A DNA stretch of 27,741 bases, taken from Parabacteroides sp. (GTDB taxonomy: Bacteria; Bacteroidota; Bacteroidia; Bacteroidales; Tannerellaceae). A program made the translations under genes and the position numbers. The stretch lies in assembly GCA_020026285.1 (NCBI GenBank), contig JAHHQS010000037.1:1-27741 (forward strand), given 5' to 3'. Positions 7,904-16,703 of this stretch are shown piece after piece (the first letter of the stretch is position 1; each line of letters begins with the position of its first letter). The notes beneath the pieces are model-generated. The model did not search any database. It was not told the origin of the DNA and worked only from the letters and a program-made list of their open reading frames with translations.

Positions 7904-8074
7904 ATGAACGAATTTTTAAAATATCTAGGAGTTCTTATTCTACTCATTGGTGTCGTTATATTGGCTGTTCCTTTTTTGACAGGTGGTATGACAAATGGAA
8001 TTTTACTAACAGGTTTAGGTGCTATCATCATTGGCTATCTGGCTCATATAATGATTAACAAACATATCGAGTAA
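7904..8074 (+). CDS. Small two-helix membrane protein (56 residues)
   Basis: A short open frame starts at the ATG at 7904 and ends at the TAA at 8072-8074. The product begins MNEFLKYLGVLILLIG and ends HIMINKHIE. Two hydrophobic helices (about residues 7-25 and 32-50) are joined by a Thr-Gly-Gly-rich turn. The clean hydrophobic patterning and the terminator just downstream (8098-8129) support a real gene. The upstream TTTATTTGC around 7862-7870 resembles a -7 promoter element. The function is unknown. It looks like a small inner-membrane protein with both ends probably on the same side. Confidence 0.7.
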   Translation: MNEFLKYLGVLILLIGVVILAVPFLTGGMTNGILLTGLGAIIIGYLAHIMINKHIE

Positions 8075-8097
8075 TATTCCTTAAAGAAAAGATATAC

Positions 8098-8129
8098 AAT
8101 CCTGATTTCTTAATAAAGAGATCAGGATT
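8098..8129. terminator. Bidirectional terminator between the small membrane protein gene and cobD
   Basis: AATCCTGAT (8098-8106) and ATCAGGATT (8121-8129) pair perfectly over nine bases with a 14-base loop. On the plus strand a T-rich tail (TATATTTTTATT) follows. It sits exactly between the two converging genes, so it probably serves both, with the better tail on the plus strand. Confidence 0.65.
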
Positions 8130-8136
8130 TATATTT

Positions 8137-9159
8137 TTATTCCATCCATTCTTTTACAGCCTTCAACAAGATATTGTTATCTTCTCTTCTTTGTGTAGAC
8201 AAACGAAAGTAACGTTCATCGAGTGATCTGAAATTAGAAGCATCACGTATCAGAATCTGTTTTTCTTCCAGCAAAAAATTCTTCAGATCTACAGCTTTCT
8301 TCCCTGCTGGTAATCGATTCAGAAAAAATGTCACATGAGACGGTATAGTTTCTATTCCCAATAAAGATAAATCCTGTTGTAATTCTTTCGTCTCAGAAAG
8401 CCACTGCTCCAAAGGTAATACAAACTGCTCCGAATGTAGTAATATATATTTTCCAACTTCAATGGCCAGTGCATTAACCGACCAAGGTATCAGATAATTA
8501 GCTATCTTCTGAATGATTTCCTTCTGCGCAGCCAAATACCCGATACGGATTCCTGGTATTTTATGCAATTTTGAAATAGACTGTACTAAAATCAGATTCG
8601 GGAACCGAAAGATATCACTCATGTCCAAAAGATGTCCCGGATAAAAATCTGCATAAACCTGATCTATCACAAAAACAGTCTGAGGATTGGAACGTATCAG
8701 CTGAATCAGCAAATCTCTTTCTATCAACTTTCCATCTGGATTATTCGGATTACAGATCCAACAAAGTTTCTGCTCAGACAAATCCAGATTTTCTAAAGAT
8801 TCACGATTATTGATATATGTGATCGTATGCTGATATAACCTGCAGGCATCTTCATATTCGGCAAACGATGGTACGAATATCGCAGATTTAACTCCCTGCC
8901 AGGCTTGAGCTATCAGATAAAAAGCCGTTATGGAACCATTGGTTACTAACAGATTCTCAGAATTTACCTGATGAACTTCGGCCAGAATCTGCTTCAATGA
9001 TGCAGCATCCGGTTCTGGATAACGAGTTATTCGAGATAATGAACCTGAAATAAACTCTTTTAAAGGATTCAAATTTGCCCCATACCAAACATTCGAACTA
9101 TAATTAATCAATATTTCATGATCGGTCCGAAAATAATCATCTCCATGTCCAAATAACAT
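8137..9159 (-). CDS. cobD: PLP-dependent threonine-phosphate decarboxylase / histidinol-phosphate aminotransferase-like (CobD-like)
   Basis: A 340-residue fold-type I PLP enzyme. Visible marks are CNPNNPDG (136-143), the cofactor-binding D166 and Y169 (VIDQVYADF), the Schiff-base lysine K197 in SISKLHK, and substrate-binding R205 in GIRIGY. The N-terminus GHGDD and the C-terminal block LIRDASNF then YFRLSTQ resemble CobD, which makes (R)-1-amino-2-propanol phosphate for the cobamide nucleotide loop. Histidinol-phosphate aminotransferase is the close alternative. No other cobalamin gene is visible in the window. It lies 47 bases downstream of the GH3 fusion gene on the same strand, with no terminator seen between, so the two are probably co-transcribed. 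Confidence 0.7.
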   Translation of the reverse strand: MLFGHGDDYFRTDHEILINYSSNVWYGANLNPLKEFISGSLSRITRYPEPDAASLKQILAEVHQVNSENLLVTNGSITAFYLIAQAWQGVKSAIFVPSFAEYEDACRLYQHTITYINNRESLENLDLSEQKLCWICNPNNPDGKLIERDLLIQLIRSNPQTVFVIDQVYADFYPGHLLDMSDIFRFPNLILVQSISKLHKIPGIRIGYLAAQKEIIQKIANYLIPWSVNALAIEVGKYILLHSEQFVLPLEQWLSETKELQQDLSLLGIETIPSHVTFFLNRLPAGKKAVDLKNFLLEEKQILIRDASNFRSLDERYFRLSTQRREDNNILLKAVKEWME

Positions 9160-9206
9160 TGTTGCTTAGCCTTTAATGTGATTTAATAAACATCCGAATA
9201 ATTCCA

Positions 9207-12110
9207 TTAATTCTTTCTCTCCAACGATTTATAAATAGCATCTTGAATTCGAGTACGAATATTCATAGATGAAAGTTTTGTATTCTGACGAGTAGGATAT
9301 ACTCGATTACTCAAGAATATATAAATCAACTGATTGTCAGGATCAACCCAGAAACAGGTTCCGGTAAATCCGGTATGTCCATAAACAGATGAAGGAGCCA
9401 GATCTCCACAAGGTGATGCTTTCGAATTGGTTGCAGGTTTATCAAAGCCAAGACCACGACGACACGTCGGGCTCTTGGTCTGGGTAAACATCCGGACTGT
9501 TTCTTTCTTCAGAAACTGCTCACCTCCATAACTTCCATCATTCAAATATAACTGTAATACTTTAGCCAGATCGTTGGCATTCGAGAAAAGTCCGGCATTA
9601 CCAGATACCCCTCCCTGAAAAGCAGCAGACTCATCGTGAACGTATCCACGAATTAATTGCTTACGCACAATCTTGTCATACTCAGTAGGCGCAATTATCG
9701 ACGAATCCATTTTTTCTAATGGATTATAAGTTGTATGCCAGGCTCCTAAAGGAGAAAAGAATGTTGAATCCAGTAATTTATCCATCGGACAATTCAATTG
9801 CTTCTCAGCCATAATCTTCAACATGATAAAATTCACACAACTATAACGATATCGCTTAGGTCCTAATTTAGAAGCCTTAATCATCTGTATAACTGTATCC
9901 TGAAAAGATTCTTTCAGATATAAATCTTTAGCCACCTTCAAGGGATAATCCGGATCAGGGACCTTGGATACCAATTCCGGGAGAAATGCTCCTTTTTTCA
10001 TTGCTTTAGTGTAAAACAAGATAGTAGGAACAACCCCTGACTGATGAAACAATAATTCTTTAATAGAGATATTTTCCTTATTCGAATTCTTTAATTCCGG
10101 TATATAAGTAGAAATTTTATCTGTCAGTTTGAATTTGTCTTCATCATAAGCTTTCATCACGGCTAATAAAGTACCGGAAGCTTTGGAAGAGGAAGCCAGA
10201 TCATATACTGTTTCTTCTGTCACTTGCTGCTTCTTGTTATATTCCAATGATCCGAAAGCCTGACTATAGACTATCATTCCATCTTTTGCAACCAATAACT
10301 GGCAACCGGGATAGGCACGAGCTTTTAAACCTTCTTCTGCAATCTTGCCAATTTCAGATAAGCGCTCCGGATCTAAACCGACCTCCTGAGGTTCATGATA
10401 ACCTAAACGAGTTTTGTCTGTAAAGATTCCTGTACCCGAATAAAATAGATCCGGAATAGAAACAGGAAGTTTCCCTTTGGCACCAACACCTCCAAAAATA
10501 ACCTGAGCTGCATATTTCTGAGCCAGAGGAGTCCCTTCATAACCCAAAACAACAGCCGAAGCTTTTTCTATCGATTTTTTATATTCCTTGCAGAAATAAG
10601 GAATTGTAAAGAATGAATAGATTAATTTCTTATTAGCTGCAAGTTTTCTCAAAGCCAGACTTTCCGGTATACGAACTGTATGAACTTCGCAGATAATCAA
10701 ATCATACTTTTCTAATTTGGAATAGGTACGTTGTATTTGTGTAGCACTGCTCGTTCTGGAAATAGAATAAAAATCAGCATCAATGTATCTTGAAATAGTT
10801 TTATCAAACTCGTCTGTAGGACTGCTACCGATGGATAAAACTGCTACTTTTTGCTTGTCTAAATCCTTCAACGGAAGGATGGAATCTTCATTCTGTAATA
10901 CAGTGATTGCTTCTTCATTCAATTTGGAAGCAAGCCAGGCTGCATTGGCTGTATTCAGGCGATCACTTAAACCGTCAATCTTAATTGGCTTGTAATGATT
11001 TAATCCTGCGATATATTTATATGCTAATATTTTCTTACATTTTTCTTCAACAAGACTCATAGGGATAGTACCTGATTCTACCGCGGCCTTGACTGCTCGA
11101 AAATCGGATATCGGATATAAAGGTGCTAATAGGACATCATTTCCTGCCAGTAAAGCTTTCACGCAGACATTGACTGATCGGTTATTTCCTGCACCTTTCA
11201 TAGCTAATGCATCAGTAAAACATAGTCCCTTAAAGCCTAACTCTTTCTGTAATAAATCGTTCACTATTTTAGAAGATAAAGATACAGGAACTCGCCTTCC
11301 GTGATCTAACGAAGGGATATTTAAATGAGCCGTCATGATTCCGGCAAATCCCTTGTCAATAAATTCCTTAAAAGGAACCAATTCAACAGAATCCAATCTC
11401 GCACGAGAATGACTAATCACAGGTAATGTATAATGTGAATCAGAAGATGTATCACCATGGCCAGGGAAATGCTTGGCGACTGAAATAATACCGGCATTTT
11501 CAAGTCCGGCCGAATAGGCCAAACCTTTTTCAGTAACGGCATGAGGATTCTCGCCAAACGAACGTAAACCAATGACAGGATTTTCTACATTACAGTTTAC
11601 ATCCAGATCTGGAGCGAAATTGATGTGTATTCCCATTTCTTTACATTGTCGTGCAACCTCTTCACCATATTTCTGAATCAAAAGCTGATTTTCAAGAGCA
11701 CCTAACATCATATTTTTAGGGAATCTGGTAGTACCACTTAGTCGCATTGACAAGCCCCACTCTCCATCCAGAGCTACAAACAAAGGTGTTTTTGAAGCAG
11801 CCTGCATGCGGTTGGTAAGAATGGCTTGAGTAGAAGGATTTCCCTTATGAAATAAGACTCCTCCAATTTTGGCTTCATTTACATAGCGTAATAAAAGCTG
11901 GACATTCTGATTCGTATTCTTCACATTGGCAGTAATCATAAACAACTGTCCAATACGCTGATCCATACTAAGAGAATTAAAAACGGAATCGACCCAATGT
12001 TTCATCTGTGCAGAGTCAGCTTTTCGATACAAATTAGGATGAAGAGAATCAGCCCAACTAAGTGTATAAAAAAATATAGTTAAAATGATCAGAATAAAAT
12101 TTCGTTTCAT
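9207..12110 (-). CDS. Exported GH3 beta-N-acetylhexosaminidase (NagZ-like) fused to a serine beta-lactamase-like domain
   Basis: This 967-residue protein has a signal peptide (hydrophobic residues 5-19, cleavage near WAD). The N-terminal GH3 domain carries the NagZ signature KHFPGHGDTSSDSH (213-226), with the His and Asp of the acid/base loop, and the nucleophile D300 in CFTDALAM. A GH3 C-terminal sandwich follows (about 390-560). From about 575 a beta-lactamase/DD-peptidase-like domain has S640-xx-K643 (LASSSK), Y756 in YSCVNF and HTG (912-914). NagZ removes beta-linked GlcNAc from muropeptides and the second domain may be an esterase or peptidase, so a role in cell-wall turnover outside the cytoplasm is the best guess. 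cobD follows 47 bases downstream. Confidence 0.88.
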   Translation of the reverse strand: MKRNFILIILTIFFYTLSWADSLHPNLYRKADSAQMKHWVDSVFNSLSMDQRIGQLFMITANVKNTNQNVQLLLRYVNEAKIGGVLFHKGNPSTQAILTNRMQAASKTPLFVALDGEWGLSMRLSGTTRFPKNMMLGALENQLLIQKYGEEVARQCKEMGIHINFAPDLDVNCNVENPVIGLRSFGENPHAVTEKGLAYSAGLENAGIISVAKHFPGHGDTSSDSHYTLPVISHSRARLDSVELVPFKEFIDKGFAGIMTAHLNIPSLDHGRRVPVSLSSKIVNDLLQKELGFKGLCFTDALAMKGAGNNRSVNVCVKALLAGNDVLLAPLYPISDFRAVKAAVESGTIPMSLVEEKCKKILAYKYIAGLNHYKPIKIDGLSDRLNTANAAWLASKLNEEAITVLQNEDSILPLKDLDKQKVAVLSIGSSPTDEFDKTISRYIDADFYSISRTSSATQIQRTYSKLEKYDLIICEVHTVRIPESLALRKLAANKKLIYSFFTIPYFCKEYKKSIEKASAVVLGYEGTPLAQKYAAQVIFGGVGAKGKLPVSIPDLFYSGTGIFTDKTRLGYHEPQEVGLDPERLSEIGKIAEEGLKARAYPGCQLLVAKDGMIVYSQAFGSLEYNKKQQVTEETVYDLASSSKASGTLLAVMKAYDEDKFKLTDKISTYIPELKNSNKENISIKELLFHQSGVVPTILFYTKAMKKGAFLPELVSKVPDPDYPLKVAKDLYLKESFQDTVIQMIKASKLGPKRYRYSCVNFIMLKIMAEKQLNCPMDKLLDSTFFSPLGAWHTTYNPLEKMDSSIIAPTEYDKIVRKQLIRGYVHDESAAFQGGVSGNAGLFSNANDLAKVLQLYLNDGSYGGEQFLKKETVRMFTQTKSPTCRRGLGFDKPATNSKASPCGDLAPSSVYGHTGFTGTCFWVDPDNQLIYIFLSNRVYPTRQNTKLSSMNIRTRIQDAIYKSLERKN

Positions 12111-12132
12111 ATATGTATCTACAATTAGATTT

Positions 12133-12165
12133 CAAAAATACGAAATTATCTGCGAGTATATCTAA
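12133..12165 (-). promoter_or_regulatory. Probable promoter of the GH3-cobD unit
   Basis: The minus strand reads TATTTTTG (12140-12133), a full match to the -7 motif TAnnTTTG. TTAG lies at 12165-12162, 21 bases upstream, at the -33 position (consensus TTTG). Transcription would begin only a few bases before the start codon at 12110, giving a very short leader. Confidence 0.45.
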
Positions 12166-12219
12166 AATAGAAGAAATATAAAGAAATTGCTTATTTTACA
12201 AAATATTTCAAATATGCTA

Positions 12220-12251
12220 TTTGGTTATATCACAAAGAATTTGTTACTTTG
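12220..12251 (+). promoter_or_regulatory. Promoter of rplS
   Basis: TTTG (12220-12223) and TTACTTTG (12244-12251, consensus TAnnTTTG with one mismatch) are separated by 20 bases, the spacing of the Bacteroidetes housekeeping promoter. Transcription should start near 12258, about 70 bases before the rplS ATG. Confidence 0.65.
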
Positions 12252-12260
12252 CATCCGCTT

Positions 12261-12300
12261 TATGCAACTCTGGCAGGACAAGCAGCCTGTTAATTGCATA
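12261..12300 (+). promoter_or_regulatory. Structured 5' leader of rplS
   Basis: TATGCAA (12261-12267) pairs perfectly with TTGCATA (12294-12300). CAGG (12274-12277) pairs with CCTG (12286-12289) inside it. The structure starts right at the predicted transcript 5' end and stops 29 bases before the start codon. Ribosomal-protein leaders that bind the encoded protein are known for other genes. This one may be a bL19 autoregulatory element. Confidence 0.45.
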
Positions 12301-12329
12301 CATTAACAACAATTTTAAAAACAAACAAA

Positions 12330-12677
12330 ATGGATTTTATTAAAATTGCAGAAGAAGCGTTCGCAACAAACAAAGAACATCCTTCTTTCAAAAGTGGTGA
12401 TACTGTAACAATCGCTTATCGTATTAAAGAAGGTAACAAAGAACGTATCCAGCAGTACAGAGGTGTTGTAATCCGTATTTCAGGTCACGGTAACAAGAGA
12501 CGTTTTACTGTTCGTAAAATGTCAGAAAACGTAGGTGTAGAAAGAATTTTCCCTATCGAATCTCCGTTTATCGAAGAAATTGTAGTAAACAAAGTTGGTC
12601 GTGTTCGTCGTGCTAAATTGTATTACTTACGTGCTCTTACTGGTAAAAAAGCAAGAATCAAAGAAAAGAGAAACTAA
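12330..12677 (+). CDS. rplS: 50S ribosomal protein L19 (bL19)
   Basis: The product is 115 residues, the normal size. I use the ATG at 12330, giving MDFIKIAEE, because the in-frame ATG at 12294 falls inside the leader stem and adds 12 residues that L19 lacks. Family marks are [22 protein letters not shown], the ending [13 protein letters not shown] and a lysine-rich tail. L19 sits at the 30S-50S interface. The gene is monocistronic, with its own promoter and terminator. In many bacteria rplS follows trmD; no trmD is here. Confidence 0.97.
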   Translation: MDFIKIAEEAFATNKEHPSFKSGDTVTIAYRIKEGNKERIQQYRGVVIRISGHGNKRRFTVRKMSENVGVERIFPIESPFIEEIVVNKVGRVRRAKLYYLRALTGKKARIKEKRN

Positions 12678-12698
12678 TCATTTCAAAGATTCAAATAC

Positions 12699-12733
12699 AA
12701 AAAGCCATCCAATTGATTATTGGATGGCTTTTT
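12699..12733 (+). terminator. Rho-independent terminator of rplS
   Basis: A perfect 15-base-pair stem, AAAAAGCCATCCAAT (12699-12713) with ATTGGATGGCTTTTT (12719-12733), has a 5-base loop. It ends in the T-run and starts 21 bases after the stop codon. Confidence 0.9.
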
Positions 12734-13253
12734 GTTTATACATATATCAGCATAATTAATAAAAGAGTGAACACTCAAGATTGATACTTGGTACTTCTTA
12801 CAGAGGCGATAAGGCAAGTAAATTAAATAAATTTCTATTTCCCCTCATATAAAAAAGAGGATCATTCGACACCAAAGAATTTCAATTTGATATCTTATTG
12901 CCTGACTCCAGGCAGAAGTATACATCCAACACGTTTTCCCAGCAACAAGAACACAGCGAATGGTATATTTTCCTTGATTAAAAAGATAGAACTTATCTCT
13001 GGGGTTACTTGCTATGAACAAAACTTAAATCGGTAATACTGCTTATCAATATATAGCAAAAGATAACAAACGACCTAAGTAATATACTAAATAGGATGAC
13101 GGATAAGATGTCTTATTAGAAACTTGTTTATGTCAAGGATTTAGTTAAAAATTGGAATTTGCTTATTCAGCGTATATATAAAAATTTACCAGGAACTTAT
13201 TTTTACTGTTGAGACATAAAGGTCTGGCTGATAGTGATAGTCAGTTATGAGAT
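12734..13253. other. About 520 bases without a recognisable gene
   Basis: This AT-rich stretch lies between the convergent rplS and rplQ terminators. The longest coding-looking piece is a 42-codon plus-strand open frame around 12850-12980 (contains FDILLPDSRQKY), with no start codon and no recognised family. No RNA gene or repeat was seen. It may be decayed sequence. Confidence 0.5.
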
Positions 13254-13288
13254 AAAAAAAACCGTCCACTCGATGAATGGACGGTTTT
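13254..13288 (-). terminator. Terminator of the S10-spc-alpha ribosomal cluster
   Basis: AAAACCGTCCA (13258-13268) pairs with TGGACGGTTTT (13278-13288). On the minus strand the stem runs into at least seven T. It is placed 20 bases beyond the rplQ stop and marks the end of the cluster. The plus-strand side is also T-rich, so it may work in both directions. Confidence 0.85.
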
Positions 13289-13307
13289 ATATTTTGGAAT
13301 AAAAAAA

Positions 13308-13784
13308 TTATTCTGCAGATGTTTCTTCAGTTGTTGGCTGAACTTCTTCAGCAGCAGCTGTAGATTTTTTACGAGAACGGCGAGTTCTAGTAGTTTTCTT
13401 AGCAGATGTATCTTTCATCATGTTTTCGTTGTAATCAACTAATTCAATGAAACACATTGAAGCGTTATCACCAAGACGGTTACCAGTTTTGATAATACGA
13501 GTATAACCACCTGGACGATCACCAATCTTCTGAGAGATTTCCTTGAATAATTCTGTTACAGCATATTTGTCCTGCAAATTGCTAAATACCACACGTCTAG
13601 AATGAGTTGTATCATCTTTAGACTTAGTGATCAATGGTTCAACAAACTTACGAAGTGCTTTCGCTTTAGCTGTTGTTGTAAATATTCTCTTATGTTTGAT
13701 AAGAGAACAAGCCATATTTGAAAGCATCGCGTTACGGTGAGTGTTTGTACGACCTAAATGATTGATTTTTTTGTTATGTCTCAT
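13308..13784 (-). CDS. rplQ: 50S ribosomal protein L17 (bL17) with C-terminal tail
   Basis: The core of about 118 residues begins [17 protein letters not shown], the L17 signature, and includes RPGGYTRI. Total length is 158 residues against about 120-127 in E. coli and relatives. The extra C-terminal tail is first basic ([10 protein letters not shown]), then Ala/Glu/Thr-rich and acidic, and is probably disordered. Bacteroidetes L17 proteins are often extended in this way (from memory). It is the last gene of the cluster, 7 bases after rpoA. Confidence 0.97.
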   Translation of the reverse strand: MRHNKKINHLGRTNTHRNAMLSNMACSLIKHKRIFTTTAKAKALRKFVEPLITKSKDDTTHSRRVVFSNLQDKYAVTELFKEISQKIGDRPGGYTRIIKTGNRLGDNASMCFIELVDYNENMMKDTSAKKTTRTRRSRKKSTAAAEEVQPTTEETSAE

Positions 13785-13791
13785 CGTTTAC

Positions 13792-14784
13792 TTACTCTTT
13801 GTCTAATTTATATTTTGAGATATCCATACCGAATGATAGGTGTAAACCTTCAAGCAATTCATCAAGTTCAGTAAGTGATTTCTTACCGAAGTTACGGAAT
13901 TTCAACAAATCATTTTTATTGAACTTAACCAATTCACCTAAAGTTTCTACATCAGCAGCCTTCAGACAATTCAAAGCACGAACAGAAAGATCCATATCAG
14001 ACAACTTGCTCTTCAATAACTGACGCATATGAAGTATTTCTTCATCAAATTCTTCAACACCATCACCTTCAACAGGTTCAATAGCAATTTTCTCATCAGA
14101 GAATAGCATGAAATGGTGAATCAAAATCTTAGCAGCTTCTTTAAGAGCTTCTTTTGGATGAATTGAACCATCTGTTGCGATCTCAAGAACTAACTTTTCA
14201 TAATCGGTTTTCTGTTCTACACGATAATTTTCGATTGTGTATTTCACATTACGAATTGGAGTGTAGATAGAATCGATTGCAATAGTGTGAATATCATCAT
14301 CAGCTTTACGATTTTCGTCAGCTGGAACATAACCACGACCTTTATTAATTGTTAGTTCAATCTGGAAACTAGCGTTCGGATCCAAATGACAAATAGTCAA
14401 ATCTGGATTTAAAACTTCGAATCCTGATAACTGGTTACCTATTTCTCCGGCTTTGAACACTTCCGCACCCGAAACATTAATACTTACTTTTTCATTCTCA
14501 ATGTCTTCAACTACATGCTTGAAACGCACTTGTTTCAGATTAAGGATGATGTTAGTTACGTCTTCAATCACACCAGGAATAGTATCGAACTCATGTTCAA
14601 CACCGCTGATTTTGATAGACGTAATAGCAAATCCCTCTAATGAAGACAAAAGAATTCGGCGGAGTGCATTACCTATAGTAATACCATAGCCAGGTTCCAA
14701 CGGACGGAATTCAAATTTTCCGAAGAAATCGTCCGCTTCTAACATTAATACTTTATCGGGTTTTTGAAATGCTAATATCGCCAT
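13792..14784 (-). CDS. rpoA: DNA-directed RNA polymerase alpha subunit
   Basis: The product is 330 residues, the usual size. The N-terminal assembly domain (about 1-235) holds [14 protein letters not shown], which drives alpha dimerisation and contact with beta and beta'. A short acidic linker (about 238-252) follows. The C-terminal helix-hairpin-helix domain (about 266-312) keeps R269 and N272 in [10 protein letters not shown], equivalent to the E. coli DNA- and activator-contacting R265 and N268. It lies between rpsD (11 bases) and rplQ (7 bases), the standard alpha-operon position. Confidence 0.98.
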   Translation of the reverse strand: MAILAFQKPDKVLMLEADDFFGKFEFRPLEPGYGITIGNALRRILLSSLEGFAITSIKISGVEHEFDTIPGVIEDVTNIILNLKQVRFKHVVEDIENEKVSINVSGAEVFKAGEIGNQLSGFEVLNPDLTICHLDPNASFQIELTINKGRGYVPADENRKADDDIHTIAIDSIYTPIRNVKYTIENYRVEQKTDYEKLVLEIATDGSIHPKEALKEAAKILIHHFMLFSDEKIAIEPVEGDGVEEFDEEILHMRQLLKSKLSDMDLSVRALNCLKAADVETLGELVKFNKNDLLKFRNFGKKSLTELDELLEGLHLSFGMDISKYKLDKE

Positions 14785-14795
14785 GGAATCATTTA

Positions 14796-15401
14796 TTATT
14801 TAGAATACAATTCTACGATCAACTGTTCTTTAATATTTTCAGGGATGTCTGCTCTCTCTGGTAAATGTAACAATTTACCACACATTGTAGCCTGATCCCA
14901 TTCAATCCAAGGATACTTGCTGTGATTGAAGCCTGCCAATGCATCAGCAATTACTTCCAAAGACTTAGACTTTTCACGAACACCGATGATCTGGCCTGGT
15001 TTAACCGCATAAGAAGGGATATTTACAACCTGACCATCAACAGTAATGTGACGATGAGAAACCAACTGACGTGCTGCTGCTCTTGTAGGAGCAATACCTA
15101 AACGGAATACAACATTATCCAAACGACCTTCAAGAAGCTGTAAAAGAACTTCACCTGTAATACCACCAGCACGAGAAGCTTTTTTGAATAAGTTGCTAAA
15201 CTGCTTTTCTAATACACCGTAAGTATATTTAGCTTTCTGCTTTTCGCGAAGCTGAACACCGTATTCAGAAGTTTTTCTTTTTCTAGTGTTACCATGCTGT
15301 CCAGGAGGATAATTCTTTTTAGAAAGAACTTTATCCGCACCGAAGATAGCTTCACCGAATTTACGGGCGATTCTTGTTTTAGGTCCAGTATATCTTGCCA
15401 T
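14796..15401 (-). CDS. rpsD: 30S ribosomal protein S4 (uS4)
   Basis: The 201-residue product binds 16S rRNA early in 30S assembly. The S4 RNA-binding domain spans about 92-150 ([20 protein letters not shown], then [13 protein letters not shown]). The N-terminal part has no cysteines, so it is the zinc-free type. The start codon follows an A-rich run instead of a Shine-Dalgarno sequence. S4 commonly represses its own operon by binding mRNA, and the 122-base gap upstream contains a stem that could serve this (15431-15496). Confidence 0.97.
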   Translation of the reverse strand: MARYTGPKTRIARKFGEAIFGADKVLSKKNYPPGQHGNTRKRKTSEYGVQLREKQKAKYTYGVLEKQFSNLFKKASRAGGITGEVLLQLLEGRLDNVVFRLGIAPTRAAARQLVSHRHITVDGQVVNIPSYAVKPGQIIGVREKSKSLEVIADALAGFNHSKYPWIEWDQATMCGKLLHLPERADIPENIKEQLIVELYSK

Positions 15402-15430
15402 TTTTTTTTATTTTAAATGTTCTAAATGAA

Positions 15431-15496
15431 CCTGGAACCGTGCAGCCGCGATTACAGAGAGGATAAGGTCTATGTGCAATCTATTCACAATTCCGG
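15431..15496 (-). promoter_or_regulatory. Candidate S4-binding mRNA structure between rpsK and rpsD
   Basis: On the minus strand GGAATTGTG (15494-15486) pairs over nine positions with CACGGTTCC (15442-15434), including two G-U pairs. CC (15496-15495) and GG (15432-15431) extend it across a bulge. The 43-base interior has room for further short stems (for example GATT with AATC). The gap is by far the longest inside the cluster and is less AT-rich than other spacers. Autoregulation by S4 is an inference from position and the known behaviour of S4 elsewhere. Confidence 0.5.
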
Positions 15497-15523
15497 ATTC
15501 AATTGTTAAGAAACTAATATTAA

Positions 15524-15913
15524 TTATACTCTTCTCTTTTTAGGAGGACGACATCCATTATGTGGTAATGGAGTAACATCGATGATTTCAGTTACTTCAA
15601 TACCAGCACCGTGAATGGTTCTGATAGCAGATTCGCGTCCGTTACCTGGTCCTTTTACATAAACCTTAACCTTACGCAAACCTAGATCGTAAGCAACTTT
15701 AGCACAATCCTGCGCTGCCATCTGAGCAGCATAAGGAGTATTCTTTTTAGAGCTTCTAAATCCCATCTTACCTGCAGAAGACCAAGAAATAATCTGGCCT
15801 TCGCTGTTTGCCAAAGAAACGATAATATTATTAAAAGAAGAATGAATATGTGCTTGTCCGTAAGCATCAACTTTAACGTTTCTCTTCTTTGCTGCGACTG
15901 TTTTCTTTGCCAT
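15524..15913 (-). CDS. rpsK: 30S ribosomal protein S11 (uS11)
   Basis: The 129-residue S11 sits on the 30S platform next to S18 and S21 and helps form the mRNA exit region. Family marks are [40 protein letters not shown] and the basic C-terminus [16 protein letters not shown]. The length is normal. It follows rpsM by 13 bases and is followed by the long structured gap before rpsD. Confidence 0.98.
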   Translation of the reverse strand: MAKKTVAAKKRNVKVDAYGQAHIHSSFNNIIVSLANSEGQIISWSSAGKMGFRSSKKNTPYAAQMAAQDCAKVAYDLGLRKVKVYVKGPGNGRESAIRTIHGAGIEVTEIIDVTPLPHNGCRPPKKRRV

Positions 15914-15926
15914 ATCTCAACTCTTA

Positions 15927-16307
15927 TTATTTAGTAGCTTTTTTCTTATTTGCAACAGTTTTCTTCTTACCCTTACGAGTACGAGAATTATTTTTAGTTT
16001 TCTGACCTCTCAAAGGCAATCCAATACGGTGACGAACACCTCTATAACAGCCAATATCCATCAGACGTTTGATATTCAACTGAACTTCTGAACGCAAATC
16101 ACCTTCTACTTTATATTCAGCGCCGATAATTTCACGTACTTTAGCTGCCTGATCATCAGTCCAATCCTGTACCTTGATATCACGATCAATACCAGCTTTT
16201 GCCAAGATAGTATTAGCTGCGCTACGACCGATTCCGAAAATATATGTCAAAGCAACTTCACCTCTTTTATTCTGTGGCAAATCTACACCAACTATTCTTA
16301 TAGCCAT
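15927..16307 (-). CDS. rpsM: 30S ribosomal protein S13 (uS13)
   Basis: The 126-residue S13 sits in the 30S head, contacts P-site tRNA and forms bridges to L5. It starts [20 protein letters not shown] and has the family motif [28 protein letters not shown] C-terminal half, ending in a lysine-rich tail ([14 protein letters not shown]) that reaches the tRNA site. It begins the classical alpha-operon set after rpmJ, 34 bases downstream. Confidence 0.98.
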   Translation of the reverse strand: MAIRIVGVDLPQNKRGEVALTYIFGIGRSAANTILAKAGIDRDIKVQDWTDDQAAKVREIIGAEYKVEGDLRSEVQLNIKRLMDIGCYRGVRHRIGLPLRGQKTKNNSRTRKGKKKTVANKKKATK

Positions 16308-16341
16308 ATTATTACTTAATTATTTTGCAAAAATAATAAAA

Positions 16342-16458
16342 TTATCCCTGACGTACTTTATACTTAGGGTTTTTCTTGTTAATTACATATAAACGACCCT
16401 TTCTTCTAACGATTTTGCATTCAGGGGTACGCTTCTTCAAAGATGCTCTTACTTTCAT
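16342..16458 (-). CDS. rpmJ: 50S ribosomal protein L36 (bL36), zinc-free form
   Basis: This 38-residue gene starts at the ATG at 16458 and stops at 16344-16342. The product begins [19 protein letters not shown] and ends KYKVRQG, clearly L36. Of the four zinc ligands of the standard form (C11, C14, C27, H33), only C14 remains. The others are T11, N27 and Y33, so it should fold without zinc. It lies between infA and rpsM, the usual place. Confidence 0.95.
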   Translation of the reverse strand: MKVRASLKKRTPECKIVRRKGRLYVINKKNPKYKVRQG

Positions 16459-16470
16459 ATTTTGTTTTTT

Positions 16471-16689
16471 TTATTTATATCTAAAAGCAATTCTACCTTT
16501 TGATAAATCATAAGGAGACATTTCAACTCTCACTTTATCACCTGGAAGGATTTTAATGTAATGCATACGCATCTTTCCAGAGATATGTGCTGTTATTTCA
16601 TGTCCGTTTTCCAATTCAACTCGAAACATTGCATTTGACAATGCTTCGACGATTACTCCATCTTGTTCAATTGCTGACTGCTTAGCCAT
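16471..16689 (-). CDS. infA: Translation initiation factor IF-1
   Basis: This 72-residue S1-like OB-fold protein occupies the 30S A site during initiation. It contains [38 protein letters not shown] and the C-terminal [15 protein letters not shown], all diagnostic. Length and position (map, infA, rpmJ) are standard. It starts 14 bases after map. Confidence 0.98.
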   Translation of the reverse strand: MAKQSAIEQDGVIVEALSNAMFRVELENGHEITAHISGKMRMHYIKILPGDKVRVEMSPYDLSKGRIAFRYK

Positions 16690-16703
16690 AAAATTATTAA
16701 AGA

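Noticed and set aside
12850..12980. 42-codon plus-strand fragment (contains FDILLPDSRQKY) as a pseudogene
   Set aside because: It is short, has no start codon and no recognised family. Chance cannot be excluded in this AT-rich spacer, so it is only mentioned in the spacer entry.
15682..15870. 62-codon minus-strand frame inside rpsK
   Set aside because: It is an out-of-frame shadow of the S11 gene, whose product is unmistakable.
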